A DNA stretch of 64,000 nt from Valencia hispanica (lineage: Eukaryota > Chordata > Actinopteri > Cyprinodontiformes > Valenciidae), in NCBI GenBank assembly GCA_963556495.2, contig OY747710.1, forward strand, positions 19,968,500 through 20,032,499, in the 5' to 3' direction. The position numbers and the translations under genes were made by a program. The notes under the pieces were generated by a model. It ran no database searches, had not been told where the DNA came from, and saw only the letters and a list, made by a program, of their open reading frames with translations. Within the stretch, counting starts at the first letter, position 1; each line of letters begins with the position of its first letter. Shown here piece after piece: positions 47,303 through 59,300 of this stretch.

Positions 47303-50300
47303 CTTCATTTCCATCTTCTTCCGCTTATCCGGGGTCGGGTTGCGGGGGCAGCAGCTTAAGCAAAGAGACCCAGACTTCCCTCTCCACAGGCACTTGTTCC
47401 AGCTCCTCGGGAGGAATCCCAAGTCGTTCCCATGCCAGCCGAGAAACATAGTCCCTCCAACGTGTCCTGGGTCTTCCCCTGGGTCTCCTGCCGGTGGGAC
47501 GTGCCCGAAACACCTCACCAGGGAGGCGTCCAGGAGGCATCCTGACCAGATACCCGAGCCACCTCAACTCACTCCTCTCGATGTGGAGGAGCAGCGGCTC
47601 TACTCTGAGCCCCCTCTGGATGACCGAGCTTCTCACCCTATCTCTAAGGGGGAGCCCAAACAATCTACGGAGGAAACTCATTTGTATCTGTGATCTTGTT
47701 CTTTCGGTCACCACCCTGAGTTCGTGACTAAAGATGAGGGTGGGAATGTAGATCGACCGGTAAATCGAGAGCTTCACCTTTCGGCTCCCCTCTCTCTTCA
47801 CCACAACAGACTGGTACAGCCCCGCATAACTGCAGATGCCTTGCCAATCCGCCTTTCGATCTCCCGCTCCATTTTTTGTGAACAAGACCCCCAGATACTT
47901 AAACTCCCCAGAGAAGGCACCCCACCCTTTTCCGGCTCAAGACCATGGTCTCGGATTTGGAGGTGGTGATTCTCATCCCAGCCGCTTCACAGTCGGTTGC
48001 GAACCGTTCCAGCGAAAGCTGTAGATCACATTCCGATGAAGCCAACCGGACCACGTCATCTACAAAAAGCAGAGACCCAATCCTGAGGCCACCAAAACAT
48101 ATCCCCTCAACACCTTGGCTACGCCTAGAAATCCTGTCCATAAAAGTTATGAACAGGATCGGTGACAAGGGGCAACCTTGGCGGAGTCCAACTCTCACCG
48201 GAAACAAGCCCGACTTACTGTCGGCAATGTGAACCAAACTCTGGCACCGGTCGTACAGGGACCTAACAGCCCATATCAAGGCGCCCGGTACCCCATACTC
48301 CCAGAGTACCCCCCACAGGACTCCCAGAGAATGCCTTCTCCAAGTCCACAAAACACATGTAGACCGGTTGGGCGAACTCCCACGCACCCTCCAGGACCCT
48401 GCTGAGGGTATAGAGCTGGTTCAGTGTTCCACGGCCAGGACAAAAACCGCATTGTTCCTCCTGGATCCGAGGTTCGACTATCCGTCGGACCCTCCTCTCC
48501 AGAACCCCTGAATAGACCTTACCAGGGAGGCTAAGAAGTGTGATCCCCCTGTAGTTGGAACACACTCTGTGTTTTTAAACAGGGGGACCACCACCCCGGT
48601 CTGCCAATCCAAAGGAACTGCCCCAGATGTCCAAGCAATATTGCAGAGCTGCGTTAACCAACACAGCCCCACAACATCCAGAGCCTTGAGGAACTCCGGT
48701 CGAATCTCCTCCACCAAGGAGCTTTTTAACGACCTCGGTGACCTCAGCACCAGAGATCGGAGAGTCCTACCCAAAGTCCCCAGACTCTGTTTCCAGATTG
48801 GAAGGTGTGCCGGTGTGATTGAGGAGGTCTTCGAAGTATTCAATTTATTTCAATTTAAAAATACTTTATTGATCCCAGAGGGAAATTAAGTGTTGTTTTG
48901 CACCTCATATAATTAATTCTTTGAGGAGATGTTGTGAATAGTCATGGCTGTGGGCAAGAAGGATTTGCTGTACCAGTCTGTATTGCAGCAAAACTGAAGA
49001 AGCCTCTGATTGAAGACACTGTGTTGTTGTATGACTGTCTCATGAAGAGGATGCTCAGGGTTGTACATAATTTTTTTGATTTCATGAAGAATCCTTCTTT
49101 GCATCATCATCTCCAGAGGTTCCACAGCCGTCCCCAGAACAGAACCAGCGTATTTTATCAGGTTGTTTAGCCTTTTTAAATCCCTGGCTCTGATGCTGCA
49201 ACCCTAACAGATGATGGCTGAAGAGATTACACTCTCCACAACAGACTTGTAGAGGATTTGCAGCATCTTGCTGCAAACCTTGAAGGACCTAAGCTTCCTC
49301 AAAAAGTACAATCTACTCTGTCCCTTCTTGTAGACACTTTCACTGTTCAGTCTCCAGTCCAGTCTGTTGTCAAGGTGAATTCTCTTTTTAGTATTTTTAG
49401 TATTTTTCGTATTTATACTCCTCAACCACCTCCACTTTTTCTCCCATGATGGAAACAGTGTTTGACTTATCCCTGTTTCTTCTGAAATCTACAATCATCT
49501 CCTTTGTTTTATTCACATTGAAAGTATTCCATCCACCGATCCAAAACGTCCCGCGTCGAGGTCAGCAGCACACTGTCCCCACTTTAAACAATGATGGTGG
49601 CAGACAGCTCCCCCCCCCACAGCTTCAGTTAGCCGCCTTAACAACATGTGGCTGCAGATCAGATGAAATGACAACCAAGTGGATCATCGAGCTGCGGCCT
49701 AGGATGTCCTAGTGCCAAGTGCACATATGGACACCTTTATGCCTGAACATGGTGTTGGTTATGGACATTCAATGATGAGCACAGAAGTCCAATAACAAAA
49801 CACCACTCGGGTTCAGATCGGGGAGGGCCATTCCGCCCAACCACACCCCTACAAGTCTCACTGTCATTGCCCACGTGAGCGTTGAAGTCCCCCAGCAGAA
49901 CAAGGGAGTCCCCGGGAGGAGCACTCTCCAGCACCCCCTCTAAGGACTCCAAAAAGGGTGGGTAATCTGATCTGTCGTTTGGCGCATAAGCACAAACAAT
50001 AGTCAGGACCCGTCCCCTCACCCGTAGGCGGAGGGAAGCCACCCAAGTATGCCCACCCCAGCTCTTTGCCTCTCAGCAGGGGCAACTCCAGAGTAGAAGA
50101 GAGTCCAACCCCTCTCGAGGAGACGGGTTCCAGAGCCGTGCGCTGAGGTGAGTCCAACGATGTCCAGTCGGAACCTCTCAACCTCGCACACCAGCTCCGG
50201 CTCCTTCCCAACCAGAGAGGTGACGTTCCACGTCCCGAGAGCCAGCTTCTGCAGCCGAGGATCGGACCGCCAAGGTCCCCGCCTTTGGCTGCCGCCCATC

Positions 50301-50546
50301 CTGCATTGTACCCGACTCCTATGGCCCCTCCCACAGATGGTGAGCTCATGGGAAGGGAGAGCCATGTTACCTCTTGGGGCTGAGCCCGACCGGGCCCCCT
50401 GGGTAAAGGCAAGGCCATCAGGCGCTCGCCAAAGTGCCCCGCCTCCAGGCCTGGCTCCAGAGGGGGGCCCCGGTGACCCGCATCCGGGCGAGGGAACATT
50501 AAATCCACTAAATCTATTTGCCGTATTCATCAATGGGGTCTTCATT
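47303..50546 (-). mobile_element. Rex3 LINE, older copy, interrupted by Rex1
   Basis: This is a Rex3 (RTE-clade) retrotransposon with endonuclease and reverse transcriptase in one frame, here broken. On the minus strand the endonuclease runs from about 50500 to 49605 ([25 protein letters not shown]). Next comes a junction near 49600 where about 540 bp present in the other copy are missing. A Rex1 insertion occupies 48841-49520. Reverse transcriptase blocks follow: PVYMCFVDLEKAF, VGLRQGCPLSPIL and FVDD, where the active copy type has FADD. The C-terminus ends GRRPRGRPRTRWRDYVSRL. The 3' end reads ...GGATAAGCGGAAGAAGATG. CTTCATTTC at 47303-47311 recurs at 53712-53720 and is read as its target duplication. 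Confidence 0.88.
48841..49520 (-). mobile_element. Rex1 LINE inserted in Rex3
   Basis: A 680-bp, 5'-truncated Rex1 copy lies on the minus strand. It encodes the end of the reverse transcriptase (NKTKEMIVDFRRN, LDNRLDWRLNSESVYKKGQS, RLYFLRKLRSFKVCSKM) and has an untranslated end with CCCTCTGGGATCAATAAAGT. The flanks gaagtatt (48833-48840) and aaagtatt (49521-49528) share aagtatt. The other Rex3 copy at 52124-52149 shows the uninterrupted sequence and so acts as a paralogous empty site. Confidence 0.88.
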
Positions 50547-53500
50547 GATGATGATGAACAAGACAGATGGACTCAGTGTTCCTTCGCCCGGACGCGGGTC
50601 ACCGGGGCCCCCCTCTGGGGCCAGGCCTGGAGGTGGGGCACGTTGGCGAGCGCCTGGTGGCCGGGCCTTTACCCATGAGGCCCGGTCGGGCTTAGCCCAA
50701 AGAGATAACATGGGCCCCCCTTCCCATGAGCTCACCACCTATGGGAGGGGCCATAGGGGTCGGGTGCTGTGCAGGATGGGCGGCGGCCAAAGGCGGGGAC
50801 CTTGGCGGTCCGATCCTCGGCTGCAGAAGCTGGCTCTCGGGGCGTGGAACGTCACCTCTCTGGTAGGGAAGGAGCCGGAGCTGGTGTGCGAGGATGAGAG
50901 GTTCCGACTGGACATCGTCGGACTCACCTCGGCGCACGCCTCTGGCTCTGGAACCCGTCTCCTCGAGAGGGGTTGGACTCTCTTCCACTCTGGAGTTGCC
51001 CCTGCTGAGAGGCGCCGAGCTGGGGTGGGCATACTTCTTACCCCCCATCTCGGCGCCGGTACGTTGGGGTTTACCCCGGTGAACGAGAGGGTAGCCTCCC
51101 TCCGCCTTCGGGTGGGGGGACGGGTCCTGACTGTTGTTTGTGCTTACGCGCCAAACAGCAGATTAGATTACCCACCCTTCTTGGAGTCTTTGGAGAGGGT
51201 GCTGGAGCGTGCTCCTCCTGGGGACTCCCTTGTTCTGCTGGGGGACTTCAACGCTCAAATGGGCAATGACAGTGAGACCTGGAGGGGTGTGGTTGGGCGG
51301 AATGGCCCCCCCGATCTTAACCCGAGTGGTGTCTTGTTATTGGACTTCTGTGCTCGTCATGGATTGTCCATAACAAACACCATGTTCAAGCATAAAGGTG
51401 TCCATATGTGCTCTTGGCACCAGGACACCTTAGGCCGCAGCTCAATGATCGACTTGGTTTTCGTCTCATCTGATCTGTGGCCGCATGTATTGGACACTCG
51501 GGTGAGGAGGGGGGCTGAGCTGTCCACTGACCACTACCTGGTGGTGAGTCGGCTCCGATGGTAGGGGAGGACGCCGGACAGACCTGGAAGGCCCAAACGT
51601 GTTGTGAGGGTCTGCTGGGAACGTCTGGCAGAGTCTCCTGTCAGAATGAGCTTTAACTCACACCTCCGGCAGAACTTTGAACACGTCCCGGGGGAGGCGG
51701 GGGACATTCAGTCCGAGTGGACCATGTTCCGCACCTCCATTGCCAAGGCGGCTGACCAAAGCTGTGGCCGCAAGGTGGTCGGTGCCTGTCGCGGCGGCAA
51801 CCCCCGAACCCGCTGGTGGACACCGGCGGTAAGGGATGCTGTCAGGCTGAAGAAGGAGTCCTACCGGGTCTTTTTGGCTTGTGGGACCCCTGAAGAAGCT
51901 GATAGGTACCGACAGGCCAAGCGGGATGCGGCTCGGATGGTTGCTGAGGCAAAAACTCGGGCGTGGGAGGAGTTTGGAGAGGCCATGGAAAACGACTTCC
52001 GTGCGGCTTCGAAGCGATTCTGGTCCACCATCCGGCGTCTCAGGGAGGGAAAGCGGTCTGCCACCAACACTGTTTACAGTGGGGATGGTGTGCTGCTGAC
52101 CTCGACGCGGGACGTTTTGGGTCGGTGGATGGAATACTTTGAAGACCTCCTCAATCCCACCAGCACGCCTTCCAATCTGGAAGCAGGGTTTGGGGACTTG
52201 GGGTCGGTCTCTCCAATCTCTGGTGCTGAGGTCACCGAGGTCGTTAAAAAGCTCCTCGGTGGCAGGGCTCCGGGGGTGGATGAGATTCGACCGGAGTTCC
52301 TCAAGCCTCTGGATGTTGTGGGGCTGTGTTGGTTAACGCGGCTCTGCAATATTGAATGGACATCGGGGGCAGTTCCCTTGGATTGGCAGACCGGGGTGGT
52401 GGTCCCCCTGTTTAAAAAGGGGGACCACAGGGTGTGTTCCAACTACAGGGGGATCACACCTCCCTGGTAAGGTCTATTCAGGGGTTCTGGAGAGGAGGGT
52501 CTGACGGATAGTCGAACCTCGGATCCAGGAGGAACAATGCGGTTTTCGTCCTGGCCGTGGAACACTGGACCAGCTCTACACCCTCAGCAGGGTCCTGGAG
52601 GCTGCGTGGGAGTTCGCCCAACCGGTCTACATGTGTTTTGTGGACTTGGAGAAGGCGTTCGACCGTGTCCCTCAGGGGGCCCTGTGGGGGGTGCTCCGGG
52701 AGTATGGGGTACCGGGCCAGAGTTTGGTTCGCATTGCCGGCAGTAAGTTGGGCTTGTTTCCAGTGACAGTTGGACTCCGGCAAGGTTGCCCTTTGTCACC
52801 GATCCTGTTCCTAACTTTTATGGACAGGATCTGTAGGCGCAGCCAAGGCGTTGAAGGGATCCGTTTTGGTGCCCTCAGGATCGGGTCTTTGCTTTTTGCA
52901 GATGACGTGGTCCTGTTGGCTTCATCGGAACGTGATCTACAGCTTTCGCTGGAGCGGTTCGCAGCCGAGTGTGAAGCGGCTGGGATGAGAATCAGCACCT
53001 CCAAATCCGAGGCCATGGTCTTGAGCCGGAAAAGGGTGGGGTGCCTTCACCGGGTCGGGGATGGGGTCCTTCCCCAAGTGGAGGAGTTTAAGTATCTGGG
53101 GGTCTTGTTCAGGAATGAGGGAAAAATGGAGCGGGAGATCGATAGAAGGATTGGTGGGGCATCTGCAGTTATGCGGGCGCTGTACCGGTCTGTCGTGGTG
53201 AAGAGAGAGCTGAGCCGAAAGGCGAAGCTCTCGATTTACCGGTCGATCTACGTTCCTACCCTCATCTATGGTCACGAACTCTGGGTGGTGACCGAAAGAA
53301 CGAGATCACGGATACAAGCGGCTGAAATTAGTTTCCTCCGCAGAGTGTCTGGGCTCTCCCTTAGAGATAGGGTGAGAAGCTCAGTCATCCGGAGGAGGCT
53401 CAGAGTAGAGCCGCTGCTTCTCCACATCGAGAGGAGTCAGTTGAGGTGGCTCGGGCATCTGGTCAGGATGCCTCCTGGACGCCTCCCTGGTGAGGTGTTT

Positions 53501-53718
53501 CAGGCACGTCTCACCGGGAGGAGGCCCAGGGGAAGACCCAGGACACGCTGGAGGGACTATGTTTCTCGGCTGGTCTGGGAGCGCCTTGGGGTTCCTCCCG
53601 AGGAGCTGGAACAAGTGGCTGGGGAGAGGGAAGTCTGGGTCTCTTTGCTTAGGCTGCTGCTCCCGCGACCCGACCCCGGATAAGCGGAAGAAAATGGATG
53701 GATGGAAGGGTCTTCATT
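50536..53718 (+). mobile_element. Rex3 LINE, younger near full-length copy, with 11-bp target duplication
   Basis: The element spans 50547-53707, flanked by GGGTCTTCATT at 50536-50546 and 53708-53718. A single EN-RT frame can be followed. The endonuclease (50590-51561) has [26 protein letters not shown] and [12 protein letters not shown]. The reverse transcriptase (51565-53683) has PVYMCFVDLEKAFDRVPQ, VGLRQGCPLSPILF and FADDVV. The C-terminal domain includes GRPRTRWRDYVSRLVW. Inactivating changes are a TAG at 51562-51564, an 8-nt deletion near 52460, a TGA near 52501 and a 39-nt in-frame loss near 52711, seen against the other copy. The tail is a short ATGG repeat (53695-53705), as in Rex3. 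The sequence at 52384-52403 matches the published Rex3 PCR primer site as I remember it. Confidence 0.92.
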
Positions 53719-53720
53719 TC

Positions 53721-54055
53721 ACCAAATTTAAAAACAAAAAATGTCTTTGTTTTCCATCTAAACTGACCCCTGTTCAAGGTTCCCCATCCCTGGGTCCAGT
53801 TTAAAATGATCCAGAGGCAAGTAATTGAACTCCGAACCCCATGATAGCGAGTATATTCAACATGTTTGAAACTAAAAAAATAATAAAAAGATCAATAAGC
53901 TGGACAAAAACTCAAGTTGTGATGAGCAAATCAGAGATAAAGGTCAGTTATAAATCATGCAAATAGCCCTTTATTTTCAGAAAATAAAGGTCAGATTCAG
54001 ATGTTTATCTTTTAAATAATGTAATAAGATATACAATCTGGAAATCCAAACTTTT
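53721..54055. other. intergenic stretch, nothing recognised
   Basis: No supported feature. Confidence 0.3.
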
Positions 54056-54575
54056 TTCCATACTCAAATATTATTTTTCCAGACATTTCAAGACTGCTTA
54101 GCCCTGTTTGTAGACCCATGGCCTTATAGTGTGTGTCTCTACCGGTTTTAAACATCTAGAGACTGAATTTTTGGCCCATTCTTCTGTATAAAACACCTCA
54201 AGCTGAATCAGATCGGATGCAGAGCATCTGTGAACAGCAGTTTTAAAGTATTGTCACAGATTCTCAATAAGATTTAGTTGGACTTTGACTAGACCATTTA
54301 GGACATGAAGGTATTTTGATCTCAGCCATTCTACTGTTTTTCAGGCTGTATGTTAAGGTTTGTTTTTCCAACTGGAAGGTGGATGTTCGCCCCAGTATCA
54401 AGTCTTTCCAGCTTCCAATAGCTTTTCTTCCAGTAATGCTCTGTATTGAGCTCCATTCACCTTCCCATCAATGCTGACAAGCTTCCCTGTTCCTGTGGAG
54501 GAAAACCATCCCCACAGCACGATCTTGCCACCGCCATGTTCCACTGCTGAGATACGTTCAGTGTGACATGACACA
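54056..54575 (-). mobile_element. decayed Tc1-like element
   Basis: Read in reverse, the segment shows a degenerate transposase: the catalytic region near 54520-54480 ('CATGGCGGTGGCAAGATCGT'), blocks through 54400, and the stretch near 54300-54230 equivalent to 'WPS..PDLN'. It is broken throughout. Confidence 0.5.
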
Positions 54576-54650
54576 AAACGTTATATACATGCAGAAGGAT
54601 TAAATGAATAAGTGGATGCTGGTCCTGGAACAAACTAAAAAAAAGTGCAG

Positions 54651-54799
<149 letters not shown>

Positions 54800-54841
54800 C
54801 TGACTTAATAAAAATAAAACAGAAAATAAAGACAATAATTA

Positions 54842-56329
54842 TTATTTTGCATCTGAATGAGTTTTGTGTTTAAAAACATTCGGCATCTTTGACCTACACC
54901 TCACATATGTTCTCCTCCATGCCTGAAAAAAACACAACTGATGGTGTGCTAAGAATAAAATCCCAGATGTGATTTCACCAGAGGGGGGGGGAAAAAATGA
55001 GATCTGTCCTGGAGGAAGGCTCTTTACATTATGTTGACACACTTATTCAAGGTGACTTTAAATGACACAAACCCCACTGTTAAAGACGAAATGCCCTGTG
55101 CAGCAGCAGGAAGGGTGCATAAAAAGAAGAGAGCTGCAGGTTTTTTCTGCATCTAGGACATATCAATAAATGTGATCTGTGAGGCGGCGGTGAAGGCCGC
55201 AGCCACTGATCCGTTGGGAGGAGATTCCTCTGGTCGGTGAGAGCACGCACACACAACCCTGAGCCTTCAGCAGCATCAGTAAATCACTCCTTTCAGCTCC
55301 TCCCTTCTTTCTCCTTCTCCCCATATTTTCCTCTTTTCTCAGTTTCTCTTCTTCTTTTTTTTCCCCGTGCAGTCAGGAATGCTCGCTCTACAGGGTGGCT
55401 GCTGCTGTTCACTGGAGCGACTCACCTCCCATGTCTCACACTCATCCCATGTGTCTCTTATTAGCTACACTCACCCGACAGAGGGAGGGAGAGGCTGGTG
55501 CAGAGGGGGAGGAGTGGGAGGAATTTGATATGCTTTGTGCATGAAGGACTTGTATAAAACAAAAGATGGGGTAAAAAGTCCGAATGTATGTGAAACACAC
55601 ACGAAAACCCTGGAAACTAGCAAAAAAGAGATTATAATTTATTCCCAGATTATTTTTTTTTGCCTTCATTTGCATCTTGTTTCACAAGGTAAATTGAAAA
55701 TAAAAAATAAAAACCGACCGCCATACCATGAAAATGTAAAAAAATAATACAAATAATATGTGTTGTATATATAATTATATCATTATCAACAAACTGACAA
55801 CATTAATCATAATAACAATACTATCATCATTAACAGAAACACTAAAATTGCTGGTCTCATGCATATCGAACGCCCCTCAGATACAAAAGAGGGGAGGATT
55901 TACTAAAAAGAGAACCAAAAAGTTCCACCAGTTCAAAAGAAGCGCCTAGCTACATGCAACGACATAAAAGAGACTCATGTACACATTCCCTCTGGCATCA
56001 AGTATTTTACAGCATACTGTACTTCACAATCCTCACGCCTCCCAGCTAATATACTGTACAGAGCACAATACTAAGCAAGATTAATACAGGGAAACGCTGG
56101 GAATCTGGTGAAGTTTGCAAGGACAATGTGCAACATTTTCACACCTTCTTTTGTTAATCCTTCAAAATGTTCCCGTTTCCGCCCTGTCTTTTAGTCCAGG
56201 TTCAGTTTAATAAATTCCCTCTTTGTTTTCAGTGCTTTTCTTTTTTAATTCCTTCAGTCTGTTCTCGCAGAGATTCACGTGTTTTATTTCTACTTCTTGC
56301 CCGAGCCGCTTTTCATCATGTCCCCTCCC
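54842..56329 (-). other. probable atn1 3' UTR and downstream region
   Basis: The atn1 stop codon is at 56332-56330, so the 3' UTR runs leftwards from 56329. Candidate signals on the minus strand are AATAAA (plus-strand TTTATT near 56283 and 55637). No other gene is seen. The length of the UTR cannot be fixed from sequence alone. Confidence 0.4.
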
Positions 56330-56363
56330 TCACAGGGTCTTGTCACTCTCTTTCTTCAGGTGA
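56330..56363 (-). CDS. atn1: atn1 last coding exon
   Basis: This 34-nt exon follows TTTTTCAG, enters in phase 2 and encodes [11 protein letters not shown], then TGA. It is too short for ORF calling but matches the atrophin C-terminus residue by residue in style. Confidence 0.88.
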
Positions 56364-59300
56364 CTGAAAAATAAAAACAGAAGAAATTATCTTAATTTCA
56401 CATTAATGCAAAGATCCGCATTATTACATGTGGCTCACTGATGCATATTTATAGGTTAGGATTAAAGTGTTTGACAGTACCCGCCACACTTATTAGTAAA
56501 TATTTTTTTAAAGCCTTCAAATAAATTCATCCATAGCATAATCTCACATCGAAAAAGTAGAAAAATCAAACCTTTCATTTGAGTACTTTTATTTGATTTG
56601 AAAAAAAAACAACCCGTGATCGATTCTTGGCAGCCCTAAAGGTGCATTTTCCTCTGCAAGATACTTTTCCAGAAACCCCCTCAGGAATCAAATCAGTGTA
56701 CCAGGGAATAGGCATCCCAGAAAATAGCCCAGGTAGGGAGGTAGGACTTTTGAACTAAAGATAAAGCTTTGTGATGGGAGGGTAGTAAACATTTTCTACT
56801 GGTGAAATATTCCCAGCATTTTGTTTCAGTCATCTTCCTGTTTATATTTTCTGCTCACTTTACCCTACAAGAGTTAGAATTTTTGTTTCCAAACAAAACA
56901 TTTAAACCCAGCATCAGTTTTTACAGAGAAAAAGAGAGAAATGCTCTACTCAAAGGCTTTTTAAGAGATTTTAACCAGTAAAGTTTTAATATTTTACAGT
57001 GTTTATTTTATGAGATACAGATTAAAGCAATCCCAGCTGCACGCGATTAGTCAGTCATTATTTTTAAGTTTGAATGAAGCACACAAGCTGCTGCATCTTA
57101 ATGTGTGTGTGGTTACTATTTCTACAAAACACACCTTGCACACTTTATTTACTAGAATCTGCTGGATTATTACAACCTTCCTCTGAGTTAAAAGGGATTT
57201 TATTTCAGTTTCAGTGTTTAACACTATGACATTAATTATACTTTATATAACATGTTGTAATCTCCTCCTCTGTACAGCGTAAGGATCAGCACAGTTTATT
57301 TAAAATCTATTCAAGCTGCACATTTCCATACCGTTTGGAAAGGCTTTTAAACCATAACCACTATGACACAATCTGAGATTAATCTTGCTCTGAGGTGGTT
57401 TCACTTTTATAAATGACATTTTGGACTCCGCTGTTGTGGTGCGAGGATATTTGTGTTCCCAGATTGCTGCAACACTAGGAGTCGCTCAGGATAAGGGAAC
57501 ATAATCTAAACGCAAGAAATGGTCTATAGGTAGATAAAAACATTCCAGAAATAAAAACCTTAAAAAAAAGCTTTGAGTCTGCTTTTGAGTAAAAGTCACC
57601 GGATGTTTAACATTTTCCATATCAAGATGATCCTAATTCATTTTTTTTGTCTCTTTGAAAGGTCTTGGAAAAGTGATCATCTGTCCCTTTTTATAAAAAA
57701 TAAATGGAGGTCAGTATCACAAAATACTTCTTAAGCCCGCAATTGGCCTGAGGGCCACACTTTGGAAATCTCTACTTTAAACTGAATGTAACTAAAGCAT
57801 TATATTTATTCAGTCGGTCGAAAAACATTTTACTGCCTTGATCCCTTGTTTTCCTGGGGTACAAATATGACACAGTGGCCCCTTTCGCCTATTCACTATT
57901 CAAAATGAGAATGTGTAGAAAGCTAAATGATACTTGGACTTTAATTGTAGTCGTGAGTTTGTGTTTAAGTGCGTTTGGCATAAAACGAAGAATGAATATG
58001 TGGAAAAGCACCTCATGCCCACTGTTAAGTATGGTAGAGGATCTGTGATGCTGTGGGCCTGTTTCACCTACAGAAGCTCTGGGTATCTTTTTTAGAGTGC
58101 ATGGCATCATGAGAAGTTGGACATATCAGGACATTTTCAAACAAAGATCTGTTACCCTCTTCCATTAAACGGGTCTCAGTTGGGTCATCAGAGGACTAAG
58201 GACTGTGGAGGATCTAGAGAGAATTATCAAAAAGACACTACTGGCATCAAAACCAATTTTTTATAGGAAACAGAAAAACAATTTTCTATTTTCCAGCTTG
58301 AATTGCTACAAGATAACTTTATGTTAAGGACTTTACACATTTTTACCAGGGACTGGTGCATATTTAGAACTGATATTTGGGTTTAGCCAAACAATCAAAT
58401 CTTGTCTCTGCAGTCCAACTCATCAAAAAGGTCTCAGGTCATGTTTCAGTTTGATCTGCTGTGTGGTTTTTTTTCTAATTTTCTGGATTAATGCATAGCA
58501 GTACGACTTCACAAATGCTGAAATTAATAAATATAAAACCATACACTAGTTTTTACACCTCTTATTACTATTGCTTTAAAGAGGCATTACTTTCTTGTTG
58601 TATTTTAAAGCGGTCATGAGCAATATTTAAAGTCTTTCCAAATGCCTTTGAAAGATTTTGTTTGGCTGCTTTCAGGGTTATTTCCAGGGCAATCGCTGGA
58701 TATAGGAATTATTTATTATTTGCATTAAGCAACTTACTTCTTGCCTGTGGATCAGTCATGCATAAACTGACTCTTAAACTCATGAGATTAACCATGTTGT
58801 GTTTATATACAAGTAATTTAGCAAAGAGACTATTCAAAAGTAGCTTTTTAGACACAGTTACATCAGAAACCAACCACAAAGATAATTCGTTCTTATTTCT
58901 TGAACTGAATCAACGAGAAATACCAAAGATAACACAGTTTGATAGGTAGAAAATAGGATTTTAGCGCCAAAAGGTAATTTCCAAAGAACTATTGGTAGAA
59001 AACTTGAAGACAGTACATACTCAACTGAAGGAGGATGCATCTCTTGAGTCAGACATGCATTTCAGAAACTACTGTAGTGACTTTTGTTCTTTAGTCCTTT
59101 AAATGTCCACTTTCTTATTTTATTAGAGATAAGGAAGCACAACAAGCTGTGATGGTCAGAAACAAACACCAGACACAAAGTGAGTGAAAAAGCAACCAGC
59201 GTGAAAAGAAAAACTTTAAAAATGGACTTCAAAAAACTGGAGAATTCATAATTAACACATTTTAAAAGATTATAGCAGAGTCTGGCTGCCTGGAACTAGA

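Noticed and set aside
47289..53614. Numerous 60-180 codon frames on both strands
   Set aside because: They are shadows of the two Rex3 copies in other frames.
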